This document shows, in pieces, positions 1-9,026 of a DNA stretch of 64,000 nt (position 1 is its first letter; the number at the start of each line of letters is the position of its first letter). The stretch spans positions 1 to 64,000 of the forward strand of contig CANQSJ010000009.1 in the NCBI GenBank assembly GCA_947626495.1. Direction: 5' to 3'. The notes under the pieces were generated by a model. It ran no database searches, was not told the DNA's origin, and worked only from the letters and a program-made list of their open reading frames with translations. This stretch comes from an uncultured Oscillospiraceae bacterium. Its GTDB lineage: Bacteria; Bacillota; Clostridia; Oscillospirales; Oscillospiraceae. The translations under genes were made by a program, and so were the position numbers.

Positions 1-717
<717 letters not shown>

Positions 718-791
718 ATTAAGCAGACTCAAGCCTTGTATCCACCTCCACACACCCATTGTTCAGTCTTCAGGGCGCAGACCCTGAAAAG

Positions 792-905
792 TTGGTGGCT
801 ATTACAGCGGGGGTCCACCCGTTCCCATTCCGAACACGGCAGTTAAGCCCGACTGTGCCGACGATACTTGTCTGGAGACGGACCGGAAAAATAGGTCGCT
901 GCCAA
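792..905 (+). rRNA. 5S ribosomal RNA
   Basis: 'ttggtggct...gggtccacccgttcccattccgaacacggcagttaagcccg...' is the 5S core; ends are approximate. Confidence 0.93.
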
Positions 906-909
906 CATC

Positions 910-942
910 ATCCCCTGGAGCGTTGCTCCAGGGGATTTCTTT
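910..942 (+). terminator. Intrinsic terminator of rRNA operon
   Basis: ATCCCCTGGAGC-GTT-GCTCCAGGGGAT followed by TTCTTT. Confidence 0.9.
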
Positions 943-1009
943 ATGCCCAGAAATGTGCTATACTGTCTGCGCATGGCAGAGACACAGCGCTGGATGGGGA
1001 GAGATAGAA

Positions 1010-1516
1010 ATGGACGATATTGTGCAGACGGAACTGCCCGTCCGGGCGGAGGAGGTCCGGGAGGACCGGCGGGAGACATTGGAGAACCTGATGCAGAAAT
1101 ACCTCTACGAGATGACCCGCTATTACCCCATCCCCCTGGGAGAGGACGGCAACTACCGGTATAAATATCTGCCGCTTTATTTTCAGCAGCCGGCCCGCCA
1201 GGCGTACTTTTTCTACGCGGGCGGGACGCTGGTGGGCTTTGCGCTCATAAACGACTACTCCTTCACCGGGGAGCCCACGGACAACTCCATCGCGGAGTTC
1301 ACCGTCTTTCCGGCCTTCCGGGGCCGGGGGTACGCCCTGGCGGCGGTGGAGGCCCTGCGGCGGCTGCGGCCCGGGTCCTGGCAGCTGAAATATTCCCCGG
1401 CCAACCGCCCCGGCGCGGCCCTGTGGGAGAAGGTGGCGGCGCGGTACGGCGGCGTGCGCCAGGCGCTGCCCGGCGGGGACGTAGCCGTGAGCTTTGAGGG
1501 GATCGCGCCGGCATGA
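1010..1516 (+). CDS. GNAT family N-acetyltransferase
   Basis: ORF MDDIVQTELPVRAEEVRED...; 'AEFTVFPAFRGRGYALAAVEAL' is the GNAT acetyl-CoA loop. Confidence 0.8.
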   Translation: MDDIVQTELPVRAEEVREDRRETLENLMQKYLYEMTRYYPIPLGEDGNYRYKYLPLYFQQPARQAYFFYAGGTLVGFALINDYSFTGEPTDNSIAEFTVFPAFRGRGYALAAVEALRRLRPGSWQLKYSPANRPGAALWEKVAARYGGVRQALPGGDVAVSFEGIAPA

Positions 1517-1827
1517 CGGGGACCTTTGAGGACATCTGGAACACCGTGCGCCAAATCCCGCCGGGGAAGGTGGCCACCTACGGCCAGATCGCCCGCATGA
1601 CGGGCCGGCCCCGGGGCGCCCGGCTGGTGGGCTGGGCCATGGCCTCCTGCCCGACGGGAAGCGATGTGCCCTGCCACCGGGTGGTGGACCGGTCCGGCGG
1701 CACGAAAAAGGCCTTTGACGATTATATGCCCGACGGCCAGCGGTTTTTGCTGGAGGCGGAGGGCGTGGTCTTTCGCCCGGACGGCACGGTGGACATGGAC
1801 CGCTGCCAGTGGCGGCCGGAGATTTGA
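1513..1827 (+). CDS. MGMT-type DNA-binding domain protein (methylated-DNA-cysteine methyltransferase/alkyltransferase-like)
   Basis: 'IPPGKVATYGQIARMTG...ARLVGWAM...PCHRVV' is the MGMT C-terminal domain with PCHR active site. Confidence 0.88.
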   Translation: MTGTFEDIWNTVRQIPPGKVATYGQIARMTGRPRGARLVGWAMASCPTGSDVPCHRVVDRSGGTKKAFDDYMPDGQRFLLEAEGVVFRPDGTVDMDRCQWRPEI

Positions 1828-1839
1828 GGAGAAAGAGAT

Positions 1840-2422
1840 ATGAAACTGCACTACATGGGAAAATACAACCTGGACCCGGACAGCCTCCCCCGGGGGGGAG
1901 CATCAGCCGGGGGCGGTGCCCTTCAAGGAAGTGAAGGACACCAAGCAGATGAGCCTGCTGGCCAACGGCATAAGCGTGGTGCTGATGGTGCTGCTGGGGA
2001 TCTGCGCGGCGGCGCGGTGCTGGCCCTATCTGCGCGGAGACTCTTGGCAGCTGACGCTGGGGTGCGTCGCGTCGCTGCTGGTGCTGTTCCCCCACGAGCT
2101 GCTGCACGCGGTGTGCTTCCGGGACGACGCCTATCTTTACACCAACTGGGCCCAGGGGCTGCTGTTCGTGGTGGGGCCGGAGACCATGAGTAAAGGCCGG
2201 TTCATCTTCATGTCCCTGCTGCCGAACCTGGTGTTCGGCCTGGTACCCTACGTCATCGGGATGATATGGCCCCGGCTCACGTTCTGCCTGGCCATGGGCA
2301 CGCTGTGCCTCGGCATGGGCGCGGGGGACTATTACAACGTGTTCAACGCCGCCACCCAGATGCCCAAGGGCGCGCGGACCTATCTCTATGGCTTTAACTC
2401 CTGGTGGTATATGCCGCAATGA
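1840..2422 (+). pseudogene. DUF3267-like membrane metalloprotease family protein with apparent frameshift
   Basis: N-terminus MKLHYMGKYNLDPDSLP is in one frame and EHQPGAVPFKEV...FPHELLHAVCF... in another; the shift lies in the C5G7 run at 1887-1898. HELLH is an HExxH motif. Confidence 0.7.
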
Positions 2423-2556
2423 TCGGGATCAGACGCAATGTCCCGGCGGAGGAGATCTTCCGCGACATGGAAGCGCTGGATCTGCCCGGCCGGTATCACC
2501 CGGACTTTGCCCGGGCGGGCGTCACGCGCAGCTACGTGCGCGAGCAGGAGGGATGA
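2419..2556 (+). CDS. Small protein of 45 aa (hypothetical)
   Basis: MIGIRRNVPAEEIFRDMEALDLPGRYHPDFARAGVTRSYVREQEG; start overlaps the upstream stop (ATGA) and stop overlaps the next start. Confidence 0.5.
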   Translation: MIGIRRNVPAEEIFRDMEALDLPGRYHPDFARAGVTRSYVREQEG

Positions 2557-3068
2557 GCATGTGCCTGATCTGCGATCGGATCGGAATGATCCGGCGGGGC
2601 GAGAACCCCTATTTTGTCCGGGAGCTGGAGACGGGCTACGTAGTGCTGGGCGACCACCAGCGCTTTGCCGGTTATACGCTGTTTCTCTATAAGCATCACG
2701 GGGACAAGACGGAGCTTTTCCACCTGGCGCCGGCGGAGCGGGCCAGATTTCTGGAGGAGATGACCCTGGTGGCCCAGGCGGTGTCCCGGGCGTTCCAGGC
2801 GGAGAAGATGAATTATGAGCTACTGGGCATGGGGGACGCCCACCTGCACTGGCACCTGTTCCCCCGGCGGGCCGGGGACATCGGACCGTACGGCAGCGGC
2901 GGCAAGGGCCCGGTGTGGTGGTATCCCATGGAGAAGATGTACGCCGACGAGTCTCGGCCCTCGGCCGGGGAGCTGGCGGAGATGAAGCAAAAGCTGCAAG
3001 CGGAGCTGGACCGGGTATTGGGGTCCCCAAAAGGCACGCCTGCCTTTTGGGGAGAGGAGGAGCCGTGA
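2553..3068 (+). CDS. HIT family protein
   Basis: MSMCLICDRIGMI...; 'LGMGDAHLHWHLFPRR' histidine-triad region. Confidence 0.88.
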   Translation: MSMCLICDRIGMIRRGENPYFVRELETGYVVLGDHQRFAGYTLFLYKHHGDKTELFHLAPAERARFLEEMTLVAQAVSRAFQAEKMNYELLGMGDAHLHWHLFPRRAGDIGPYGSGGKGPVWWYPMEKMYADESRPSAGELAEMKQKLQAELDRVLGSPKGTPAFWGEEEP

Positions 3069-3097
3069 GCCATTCGAGCTTTGCCGCTTGCGGCAAA
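3025..3097 (+). repeat. Two tandem perfect hairpins, candidate extragenic repeat element overlapping the HIT gene 3' end
   Basis: CCCCAAAAGGC-ACGCCT-GCCTTTTGGGG (3025-3052) and TTTGCCGC-TT-GCGGCAAA (3080-3097). Confidence 0.5.
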
Positions 3098-3146
3098 GGG
3101 AGACCTGGCTTGCGAGCGACGACGATCGACGGGGGCGAACAGGTCA

Positions 3147-3583
3147 TGACGGTAAGAAAAGCGACAGCCGAAGACATTGGGACCCTGGCGGCGCTGGCAG
3201 CGAAGCTGTGGCCCGGCCATGAGGCAGCGGAGCTGGCGGGCGAGTTTGCCGGTCTTGTGAACAGCGGGAACGCCGCGTGTTTTCTCGCCTGGGAGGATGA
3301 CCGGGCCGCGGGCTTTGCCCAGTGCCAGCTCCGGCACGACTATGTGGAGGGGACGAAAACAAGCCCGGTGGGCTATTTGGAGGGCGTATATGTGGAGGCA
3401 GCCTTTCGCCGGAATGGCTGCGCGGGGCGGCTGCTGGCCGCCTGCGAGGCGTGGGCGAAGGAGCGGGGCTGCGCGGAATTTGCCAGCGACTGCGAGCTGG
3501 ACAACGCCGACAGTCTGCGTTTTCATCTGGCTGTTGGTTTTGAGGAGGCCAACCGGGTGATCTGTTTCAGAAAGGACCTGTGA
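3147..3583 (+). CDS. GNAT acetyltransferase resembling aminoglycoside 6'-N-acetyltransferase (AAC(6')-I type)
   Basis: 'LRHDYVEGTKTSPVGYLEGVYVEAAFRRNGCAGRLLAACEAWAKERGCAEFASDCELDNADSLRFHLAVGFEEANRVICFRK' follows the AAC(6') family pattern. Confidence 0.78.
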
Positions 3584-4557
3584 TGGGCGGACAGGAGAGC
3601 GAAAGGACCGGCGTGACGCGGGCGAAATGGGCGGATATCCCGCACAGCGAGGACTGGACGGCGGTGGAGGAGATCGCCAAGGGCTGGTCCGCCGACCGGA
3701 AGTACCTGGTCACGACAGATGCGGGAAAGCGGCTGCTCCGCATCTCCGACGGCGAACAGGCCCGGGCCAAGAAAAAGGAGTACGAGATCATCCGCAAGTT
3801 CGCGGCCCTGGGCTTTCCCCTGTCCGCGCCGGTGGCGTTCGGCCTCTGCGACGGGGGACGGAGCGTGTATATGCTCCTCACCTGGGTGGAGGGCCGGGAC
3901 CTGGAGGAGGCGCTGCCCAGTCTGCCGGAGGAGGAGCAGTACCGGCTGGGCCGGGAGGCGGGCCGCATTTTGCGGCTGATCCATTCCATCCCGGTGGAGG
4001 CCGCCGACGTGCCGGCGGAGACGAAGAAGGCCAAAAAGCTGGCGCAGATGGACCGGTATGCGTCGTCCCGGCTCCGGCAGGCGGGGGACGAGGCCGCGAT
4101 CCGGTACGTGCGGGAGAACATCGACCGGATATGGCTCCAGCCGCCGGTCTATCAGCACGGGGACTATCACCCGGGCAACCTTATCTACCGGGACGACGGC
4201 TCCATTGGCGTGATCGACTTCAACCGTTGGGAGGTGGGGGACCCCTGGGAGGAGTTTTATAAACTGGAGAGCTTTGGGACGGAGTGCAGCGTCCCCTACT
4301 GCGTCGGGCAGATCGACGCCTATTTTGACGGCGGCGTCCCGGAGGATTTCTGGCGGGCCCTGGCGGTCTACACGGCCCACGCGGCGGTGCACTCCATCAA
4401 GTGGGCGGAGAAGTTCGGCCAGCGGGAGATAGACGGCATGGTGCGGCGCTACCGCCGGACGGCGGAGGACTACGACGGGTTCCGGACGGTCGTCCCCCGG
4501 TGGTATACGGACTGGCAGAGCCGGCATCCCGCCGGTTTTAAGGAGGAAGAACCATGA
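3583..4557 (+). CDS. Aminoglycoside phosphotransferase (APH) family kinase
   Basis: 'VYQHGDYHPGNLIYRDDGSIGVIDFNRWEVGDPWEEFYKL' is the Brenner HGDxxxxN motif plus IDF. Confidence 0.82.
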   Translation: MGGQESERTGVTRAKWADIPHSEDWTAVEEIAKGWSADRKYLVTTDAGKRLLRISDGEQARAKKKEYEIIRKFAALGFPLSAPVAFGLCDGGRSVYMLLTWVEGRDLEEALPSLPEEEQYRLGREAGRILRLIHSIPVEAADVPAETKKAKKLAQMDRYASSRLRQAGDEAAIRYVRENIDRIWLQPPVYQHGDYHPGNLIYRDDGSIGVIDFNRWEVGDPWEEFYKLESFGTECSVPYCVGQIDAYFDGGVPEDFWRALAVYTAHAAVHSIKWAEKFGQREIDGMVRRYRRTAEDYDGFRTVVPRWYTDWQSRHPAGFKEEEP

Positions 4558-4636
4558 TCCTGCGGATGGACGGCCCCCGCGGGGCGGGCAAGCGCTCCCT
4601 GGCGGCGCCGGCCGGCTGTGGGAAGGAGGAGAACGG

Positions 4637-5293
4637 ATGAGAAAATACGATTTGGCCATATTCGACCTGGATGGGACGATCCTCTACACCCTGGAGGATC
4701 TGAAAAACAGTCTGAACCACGCGCTGACCAGCCGCGGCTATCCGGCGCGGACGCTGGAGGAGGTGCGCCGGTTCGTGGGCAACGGGGTGCGCAAGCTGGT
4801 GGAGCGGGGCGCCCCGGCGGGCACGGACCCGGCGGAGCTGGAGCGGCTGTACGCCGCCTTCCACGAATATTATAAGCAGCACGACCTGGACAACACCCGG
4901 CCCTATGAGGGGATTTCGGCGCTGCTGGAAAAGCTGCGGGCGGCGGGGCTGCGCCTGGCGGTGGTGTCCAACAAGGTGGACTACGGGGTGAAGGACCTGT
5001 GCGGACGATTCTTCCCCGGTGCCTTTGACGCGGCCATCGGCGAGCGGCCCGGGGTGGCGAAGAAGCCCGCCCCGGACATGGTGAACGAGGCCCTGGCCCG
5101 GATCGGGATTCCCCGGGAGCGGGCGGTGTACATCGGCGACTCGGAGGTGGACATCCAGACCGCCCGGAACGCGGGGATGGACGAGATCATCGTCGCCTGG
5201 GGCTTTCGCAAGGCGGAGGAGCTGGCGCCCCACGGCCCCAAGCGGGTGGCGGAGGACCCGCAGGCGCTTTACGCGGCTCTGACGGAGGAATAA
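4637..5293 (+). CDS. HAD superfamily hydrolase, phosphoglycolate phosphatase-like
   Basis: 'MRKYDLAIFDLDGTILYTLEDL', 'AVVSNKVDYG', 'VYIGDSEVDIQTARNAGM' HAD motifs I-IV. Confidence 0.88.
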   Translation: MRKYDLAIFDLDGTILYTLEDLKNSLNHALTSRGYPARTLEEVRRFVGNGVRKLVERGAPAGTDPAELERLYAAFHEYYKQHDLDNTRPYEGISALLEKLRAAGLRLAVVSNKVDYGVKDLCGRFFPGAFDAAIGERPGVAKKPAPDMVNEALARIGIPRERAVYIGDSEVDIQTARNAGMDEIIVAWGFRKAEELAPHGPKRVAEDPQALYAALTEE

Positions 5294-5298
5294 AAAAA

Positions 5299-5332
5299 GA
5301 GGACCGGACGCGCATCGCGCGTCCGGTCCTCT
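5299..5332 (+). terminator. Bidirectional intrinsic terminator between the HAD gene and pheA
   Basis: GAGGACCGGACGCG...CGCGTCCGGTCCTC with flanking A/T tracts. Confidence 0.85.
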
Positions 5333-5343
5333 CTCTGTGGGAC

Positions 5344-6486
5344 TCAGACGATCTCCGAGTAGCTGCCCAGATACCGGAACGTCTCGCACATCTCCTCCAG
5401 ATCCGCCATCAGCTGGATGAACCGGGGGGAATAGACGCTGGTCTCCAGGTCGAAGTAGAACATGAACTCGAAATCCCGGTCCGGCAGGGGCCGGCTCTCC
5501 AGCTTGGTCAGGTTGATGCCCAGGGCGGTGATGCGGCTCATCAGCCGGTACAGCGACCCGGGCCGGTGACTCACGGTGAGCATGATGCTGGTCCGGTCCG
5601 CGCCGGGGAAGATCTCCGGGTCCTTGCCGATGCAGATGAAGCGGGTGTAGTTGTTGCCCTTGTCCTGGACGTCGGCGGCCAGGGTCTCCAGCCCATAGAG
5701 GGCCCCGCAGGCGTGGCTGGACAGGGCGGCCACGTCGGCGCGGTCCGACTCCGCCACCCGCTTGGCGGCCACGGCGGTGTTCTCGCACACCGTCACCTTT
5801 GCCTTGGGCATGGTCTTGAGGAACTCCCCGCACTGGGCGATGGCCTGCTCATGGGAGAAGATCTCCCGGATGTCCTCCTTTTTCACCCCCGGCCGGGCCA
5901 GCAGATTGTGGTCCACCTTCAGCCGCACGGAGCGGACGATGCTGAATTTGTACTCCATCATCAGGTCGTAGATCCGGTTCACGGACCCGGCGGTGCTGTT
6001 CTCCAGGGGCAGCACGCCGTACTGGCAAAAGCCGCTGGCGATGGCGGAGAACACCGCCTCAAAGCTCTTGACGTAGGAGATGTGGGCGTTTTGGAACAGC
6101 TTGTCCGCGGCGATCTGGGCATAAGCGCCCTCCACTCCCTGGCAGGCCACGGTGGCCGACTCGGGAAACAGGGGCTTGGTGGTCTGTACGCTCCGGGCGA
6201 TGCGGCTGCAAAGGGCGCTGGGCTCCCGCAGCAGTGTGGCCAGATAGCTCTGGCACACGTCCTGGAGCGTGGCGTACACCACCCCGGCGTAGCCGCTCAG
6301 GTTCTCCCCCGCCACGGCCTGAAACCGGTCCTTCGCGTCCCGCTGGCCGGCCAGATCCACGGGCACCAGCCCCGCCTCCCGGCGGGTCCGGGCGATCTGC
6401 GCGGACAGCTCCATCCGCCGGGCGAACAGCCTGGCGGTCTGCTCGTCCAGCTCATCCAACTGCTGCTTCAGAGATACAAGGTCCAT
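5344..6486 (-). CDS. pheA: Chorismate mutase / prephenate dehydratase (P-protein)
   Basis: N-terminal chorismate mutase 'LKQQLDELDEQTARLFARRMELSAQIARTRRE'; prephenate dehydratase 'GVEGAYAQIAADKLF', 'YGVLPLENSTAGSV', C-terminal ACT 'HRPGSLYRLMSRITALGINLTKLESRPL'. Confidence 0.95.
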   Translation of the reverse strand: MDLVSLKQQLDELDEQTARLFARRMELSAQIARTRREAGLVPVDLAGQRDAKDRFQAVAGENLSGYAGVVYATLQDVCQSYLATLLREPSALCSRIARSVQTTKPLFPESATVACQGVEGAYAQIAADKLFQNAHISYVKSFEAVFSAIASGFCQYGVLPLENSTAGSVNRIYDLMMEYKFSIVRSVRLKVDHNLLARPGVKKEDIREIFSHEQAIAQCGEFLKTMPKAKVTVCENTAVAAKRVAESDRADVAALSSHACGALYGLETLAADVQDKGNNYTRFICIGKDPEIFPGADRTSIMLTVSHRPGSLYRLMSRITALGINLTKLESRPLPDRDFEFMFYFDLETSVYSPRFIQLMADLEEMCETFRYLGSYSEIV

Positions 6487-6515
6487 CTTTCTTCCGCCTT
6501 TCTGTGAAGAGATAA

Positions 6516-6549
6516 ACAAAAAAGCTGTGCGGTGATCTCACCGCACAGC
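6516..6549 (-). terminator. Attenuator terminator in the pheA leader
   Basis: On the minus strand GCTGTGCGGTGAGATCACCGCACAGC followed by TTTTTTTG, between leader ORF and pheA. Confidence 0.85.
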
Positions 6550-6586
6550 CCGAATTCCGCTGATATTACCGCAGTGAAGATCGCCC

Positions 6587-6643
6587 TTACCTTTGCCCGG
6601 CAAAGGTAAAGAAGCTAAATTCCGCGGTAAAGCCGAAACGCAT
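6587..6643 (-). CDS. Phe-rich leader peptide (pheL-like), MRFGFTAEFSFFTFAGQR
   Basis: 18 codons with 6 Phe (TTT/TTC), AGGAGG ribosome site upstream, stop TAA, followed by pause hairpin and terminator before pheA. Confidence 0.8.
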   Translation of the reverse strand: MRFGFTAEFSFFTFAGQR

Positions 6644-6673
6644 GAAATGGCGCCTCCTGTATGTCGATGCCCC

Positions 6674-6702
6674 ATGATAACCCGTTTTCGGGCGCTTGTC
6701 AA
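6674..6702 (-). promoter_or_regulatory. Sigma-A-type promoter of the pheA leader transcript
   Basis: Minus strand TTGACA-N17-TATCAT. Confidence 0.7.
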
Positions 6703-6705
6703 TGG

Positions 6706-7524
6706 TCAATTCTGAATGTGTACGTTCAGATGCTCGTAGGTCATCCGCACGCCCCGCCGGGCGAAGGTGTCCCGCACCAGCTCGTTGAGGCTGAAGCGCA
6801 CGTCCCAGTAATCCGCCTGGCGGCACCACACCCGCAGGGCGTAGCTCACGGCGCTGGGGCCGAACTCCCGGATGGCCGCCATGGGCGCCGGATCGGTCAG
6901 GACCCGCTCCTCCCGCCCGGCCGCCTCCAGAAGGGCGGCGCGGACCGTTTCCGTGTCGTCGTCATAGGACGCGGCGTAGGTCAGATCCAGCCGGCGCACC
7001 GGCTCGGCGGAGTAGTTGATCACCGACGCGGCGGTCACGTCCGCGTTGGGCACGCTCACCTGCATGTTCTCGAAGGTGTCCAGCACCGTATAGAAGATGC
7101 CCACCTGCTTCACCGTGCCCGTCTTGCCGGAGATGTCCACGTAGTCCCCCACCGCAAAGGGCTTGGTGATCAGCAGGGTGATGCCGGAAAAGACGTTGGA
7201 CATCACGTTCTGGATGGACAGGCTCAGCGCCAGGCCGACGACGCTGACCACCGCCACCAGGGAGGAGGTGGAAAGGCCCAGGGCGTCCGCCACGATGATG
7301 GCCGTCAGCACCCACAGCAGGATGCGCACCGTGGATTGGAGAAAGCCACGGAAGGTGGGGTCCAGCTTTTTCGACCGGCCCAACATCCGGCGGATGACGC
7401 CGCTCAGCGTCCGGCTGGCCGCCAGACAGATCACCAGCGCCAGCAGGGCGGAGAGGATGTTCCCCAGCTGGATGCCGCCCACATGGATGTCGGCCAGCGC
7501 CTGCAGCTTTTCCAGCAGATCCAT
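6706..7524 (-). CDS. MscS-family mechanosensitive ion channel
   Basis: 'VAVVSVVGLALSLSIQNVMSNVFSGITLLITKPFAVGDYVDISGKTGTVKQVGIFYTVL' MscS pore/beta domain. Confidence 0.92.
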   Translation of the reverse strand: MDLLEKLQALADIHVGGIQLGNILSALLALVICLAASRTLSGVIRRMLGRSKKLDPTFRGFLQSTVRILLWVLTAIIVADALGLSTSSLVAVVSVVGLALSLSIQNVMSNVFSGITLLITKPFAVGDYVDISGKTGTVKQVGIFYTVLDTFENMQVSVPNADVTAASVINYSAEPVRRLDLTYAASYDDDTETVRAALLEAAGREERVLTDPAPMAAIREFGPSAVSYALRVWCRQADYWDVRFSLNELVRDTFARRGVRMTYEHLNVHIQN

Positions 7525-7622
7525 GGTCCCGCGCTCCTTTCCTCGGTATGGGACGAGTATAGCACAGTTCCGGCAAAAAGAAAAGCGTCCGGTCATCCGG
7601 GCGCTTTTTTGGGTTGGCGGGA

Positions 7623-8420
7623 TCAGTCGAAGTCCCGGATGATCTTCCGGGGGCAGATCTCGGCGCAGTGGCCGCAGTGAACGCACTTTTCCTGATCGAT
7701 GACCGCCAGGAAGTTGGTGACGGTGATGGCGTCGGCGGGGCACTCCTTCTTGCACTTCATGCAGCCGATGCAGCCGAAGTCGCAGTACTTGGTGACGGCC
7801 GCGCCCTTGTCGGTGGAGTTGCAGCCCACCGCGTTGGTGGAGGTGGCGGGCACCTTGGTGATCAGCTTCTTGGGGCAGACGGAGGCGCACTTCATGCAGC
7901 CGACGCACTTGCTCCGGTCCACCTGGGCGATGCCGTCCACAATGTGCATGGCGTCGAAGGGGCAGGCGGCGGCGCAGTCGCCGAAGCCCAGGCAGCTGGC
8001 CGGGCAGACGTTGGCGCCGTTGCTGCCGGGCACGCGGGTGGCGGCCAGGCAGGAGCTGATGCCCTCATACTCGAATTTCTTCTTGGTGTGGCCGCAGGTG
8101 CCGGAGCAGCGGACGAAGGCCACGCTGGCCTCCCCCGCATCGGCCGCCACGCCCATGATCTCGCCGATGGCGGCGGCAGCCTTGGCGCCGCCGGGCACGC
8201 ACCCGTTCACGGGCGCCTCGCCCTTGGCCACCGCGGCGGCATAGCCGTCACAGCCGGGATAGCCGCAGGCGCCGCAGTTGGCGCCGGCCAGCACCGCGCG
8301 GACCGCCTCTTCCTTGGGGTCCTTCTCCACATAGAAAACCTTGCCGGCGATGACCAGCAGCACGCCGAACACCAGGCCCAGCACGCCCAGAATCACGATG
8401 GCAGAAATAACAGTCGTCAT
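7623..8420 (-). CDS. rnfB: Rnf ion-translocating ferredoxin:NAD+ oxidoreductase subunit B
   Basis: N-terminal TM, 'ANCGACGYPGCDGYAAAVAKGE' 4Fe-4S motif, several CxxCxxCxxxCP motifs; position in rnf operon. Confidence 0.95.
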   Translation of the reverse strand: MTTVISAIVILGVLGLVFGVLLVIAGKVFYVEKDPKEEAVRAVLAGANCGACGYPGCDGYAAAVAKGEAPVNGCVPGGAKAAAAIGEIMGVAADAGEASVAFVRCSGTCGHTKKKFEYEGISSCLAATRVPGSNGANVCPASCLGFGDCAAACPFDAMHIVDGIAQVDRSKCVGCMKCASVCPKKLITKVPATSTNAVGCNSTDKGAAVTKYCDFGCIGCMKCKKECPADAITVTNFLAVIDQEKCVHCGHCAEICPRKIIRDFD

Positions 8421-8435
8421 ATCGCAAAGCCCTCC

Positions 8436-9026
8436 TTATACAGGGATCTTCATGCCGGAGAAGCCCATGAACGCCAGAGCGAACAGAGCCGCGGTCACGA
8501 GGCAGATGGCGAAGCCCTCGAAGGCCTTGGGATAATCGGCGAACTGGAGCCGCTCCCGGACGCTGGCGAACAGGACGATGGCCACCGTGAAGCCCACGCC
8601 GCCGGTGAAGCCGTCCACCAGGCTCTCCAGGAAGTTGTAGCTGTTCTGGGTGTTCAGCAGCACCACGCCCAGCACCGCGCAGTTGGTGGTGATCAGGGGC
8701 AGGAAGATGCCCATGGCGGAGTACAGGGAGGGGATGGCCTTTTTCAGGAACATCTCCACGAACTGGACCAGCACGGCGATGACCAGGATGTAGGCCACGG
8801 TCTGCATAAAGTCGGCCACGCCGAAGGGGATCAGCAGGAACTGGTTGATGACCCAGCAGATGGCGGAGGCCATGGTCATGACGAAGATGACGGCCACGCT
8901 CATGCCGGTGGCGGTGCTCATCTTGTTGGACACGCCCAGGAACGGGCAGATGCCCAAGAACTGGGAGAAGATGAAGTTGTTCGTCAGGATCGCCGCCAGA
9001 GAGATGGTGACTATAGAAGCGAACAT
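8436..9026 (-). CDS. rnfA: Rnf complex subunit A
   Basis: 'AAILTNNFIFSQFLGICPFLGVSNK' and polytopic membrane profile. Confidence 0.95.
   Translation of the reverse strand: MFASIVTISLAAILTNNFIFSQFLGICPFLGVSNKMSTATGMSVAVIFVMTMASAICWVINQFLLIPFGVADFMQTVAYILVIAVLVQFVEMFLKKAIPSLYSAMGIFLPLITTNCAVLGVVLLNTQNSYNFLESLVDGFTGGVGFTVAIVLFASVRERLQFADYPKAFEGFAICLVTAALFALAFMGFSGMKIPV

Noticed and set aside
941-2419. 492-aa minus ORF across the GNAT/MGMT/DUF3267 genes
   Set aside because: Antisense artefact with repetitive Pro/Arg/Gly composition.
4554-4640. 28-aa ORF MILRMDGPRGAGKRSLAAPAGCGKEENG between APH and HAD genes
   Set aside because: P-loop-like string is probably chance; too short and no sign of conservation available.
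6480-6660. T-box riboswitch upstream of pheA
   Set aside because: No T-box core (AGGGTGGNACCGCG) found; the Phe-rich leader ORF with terminator explains the region better.
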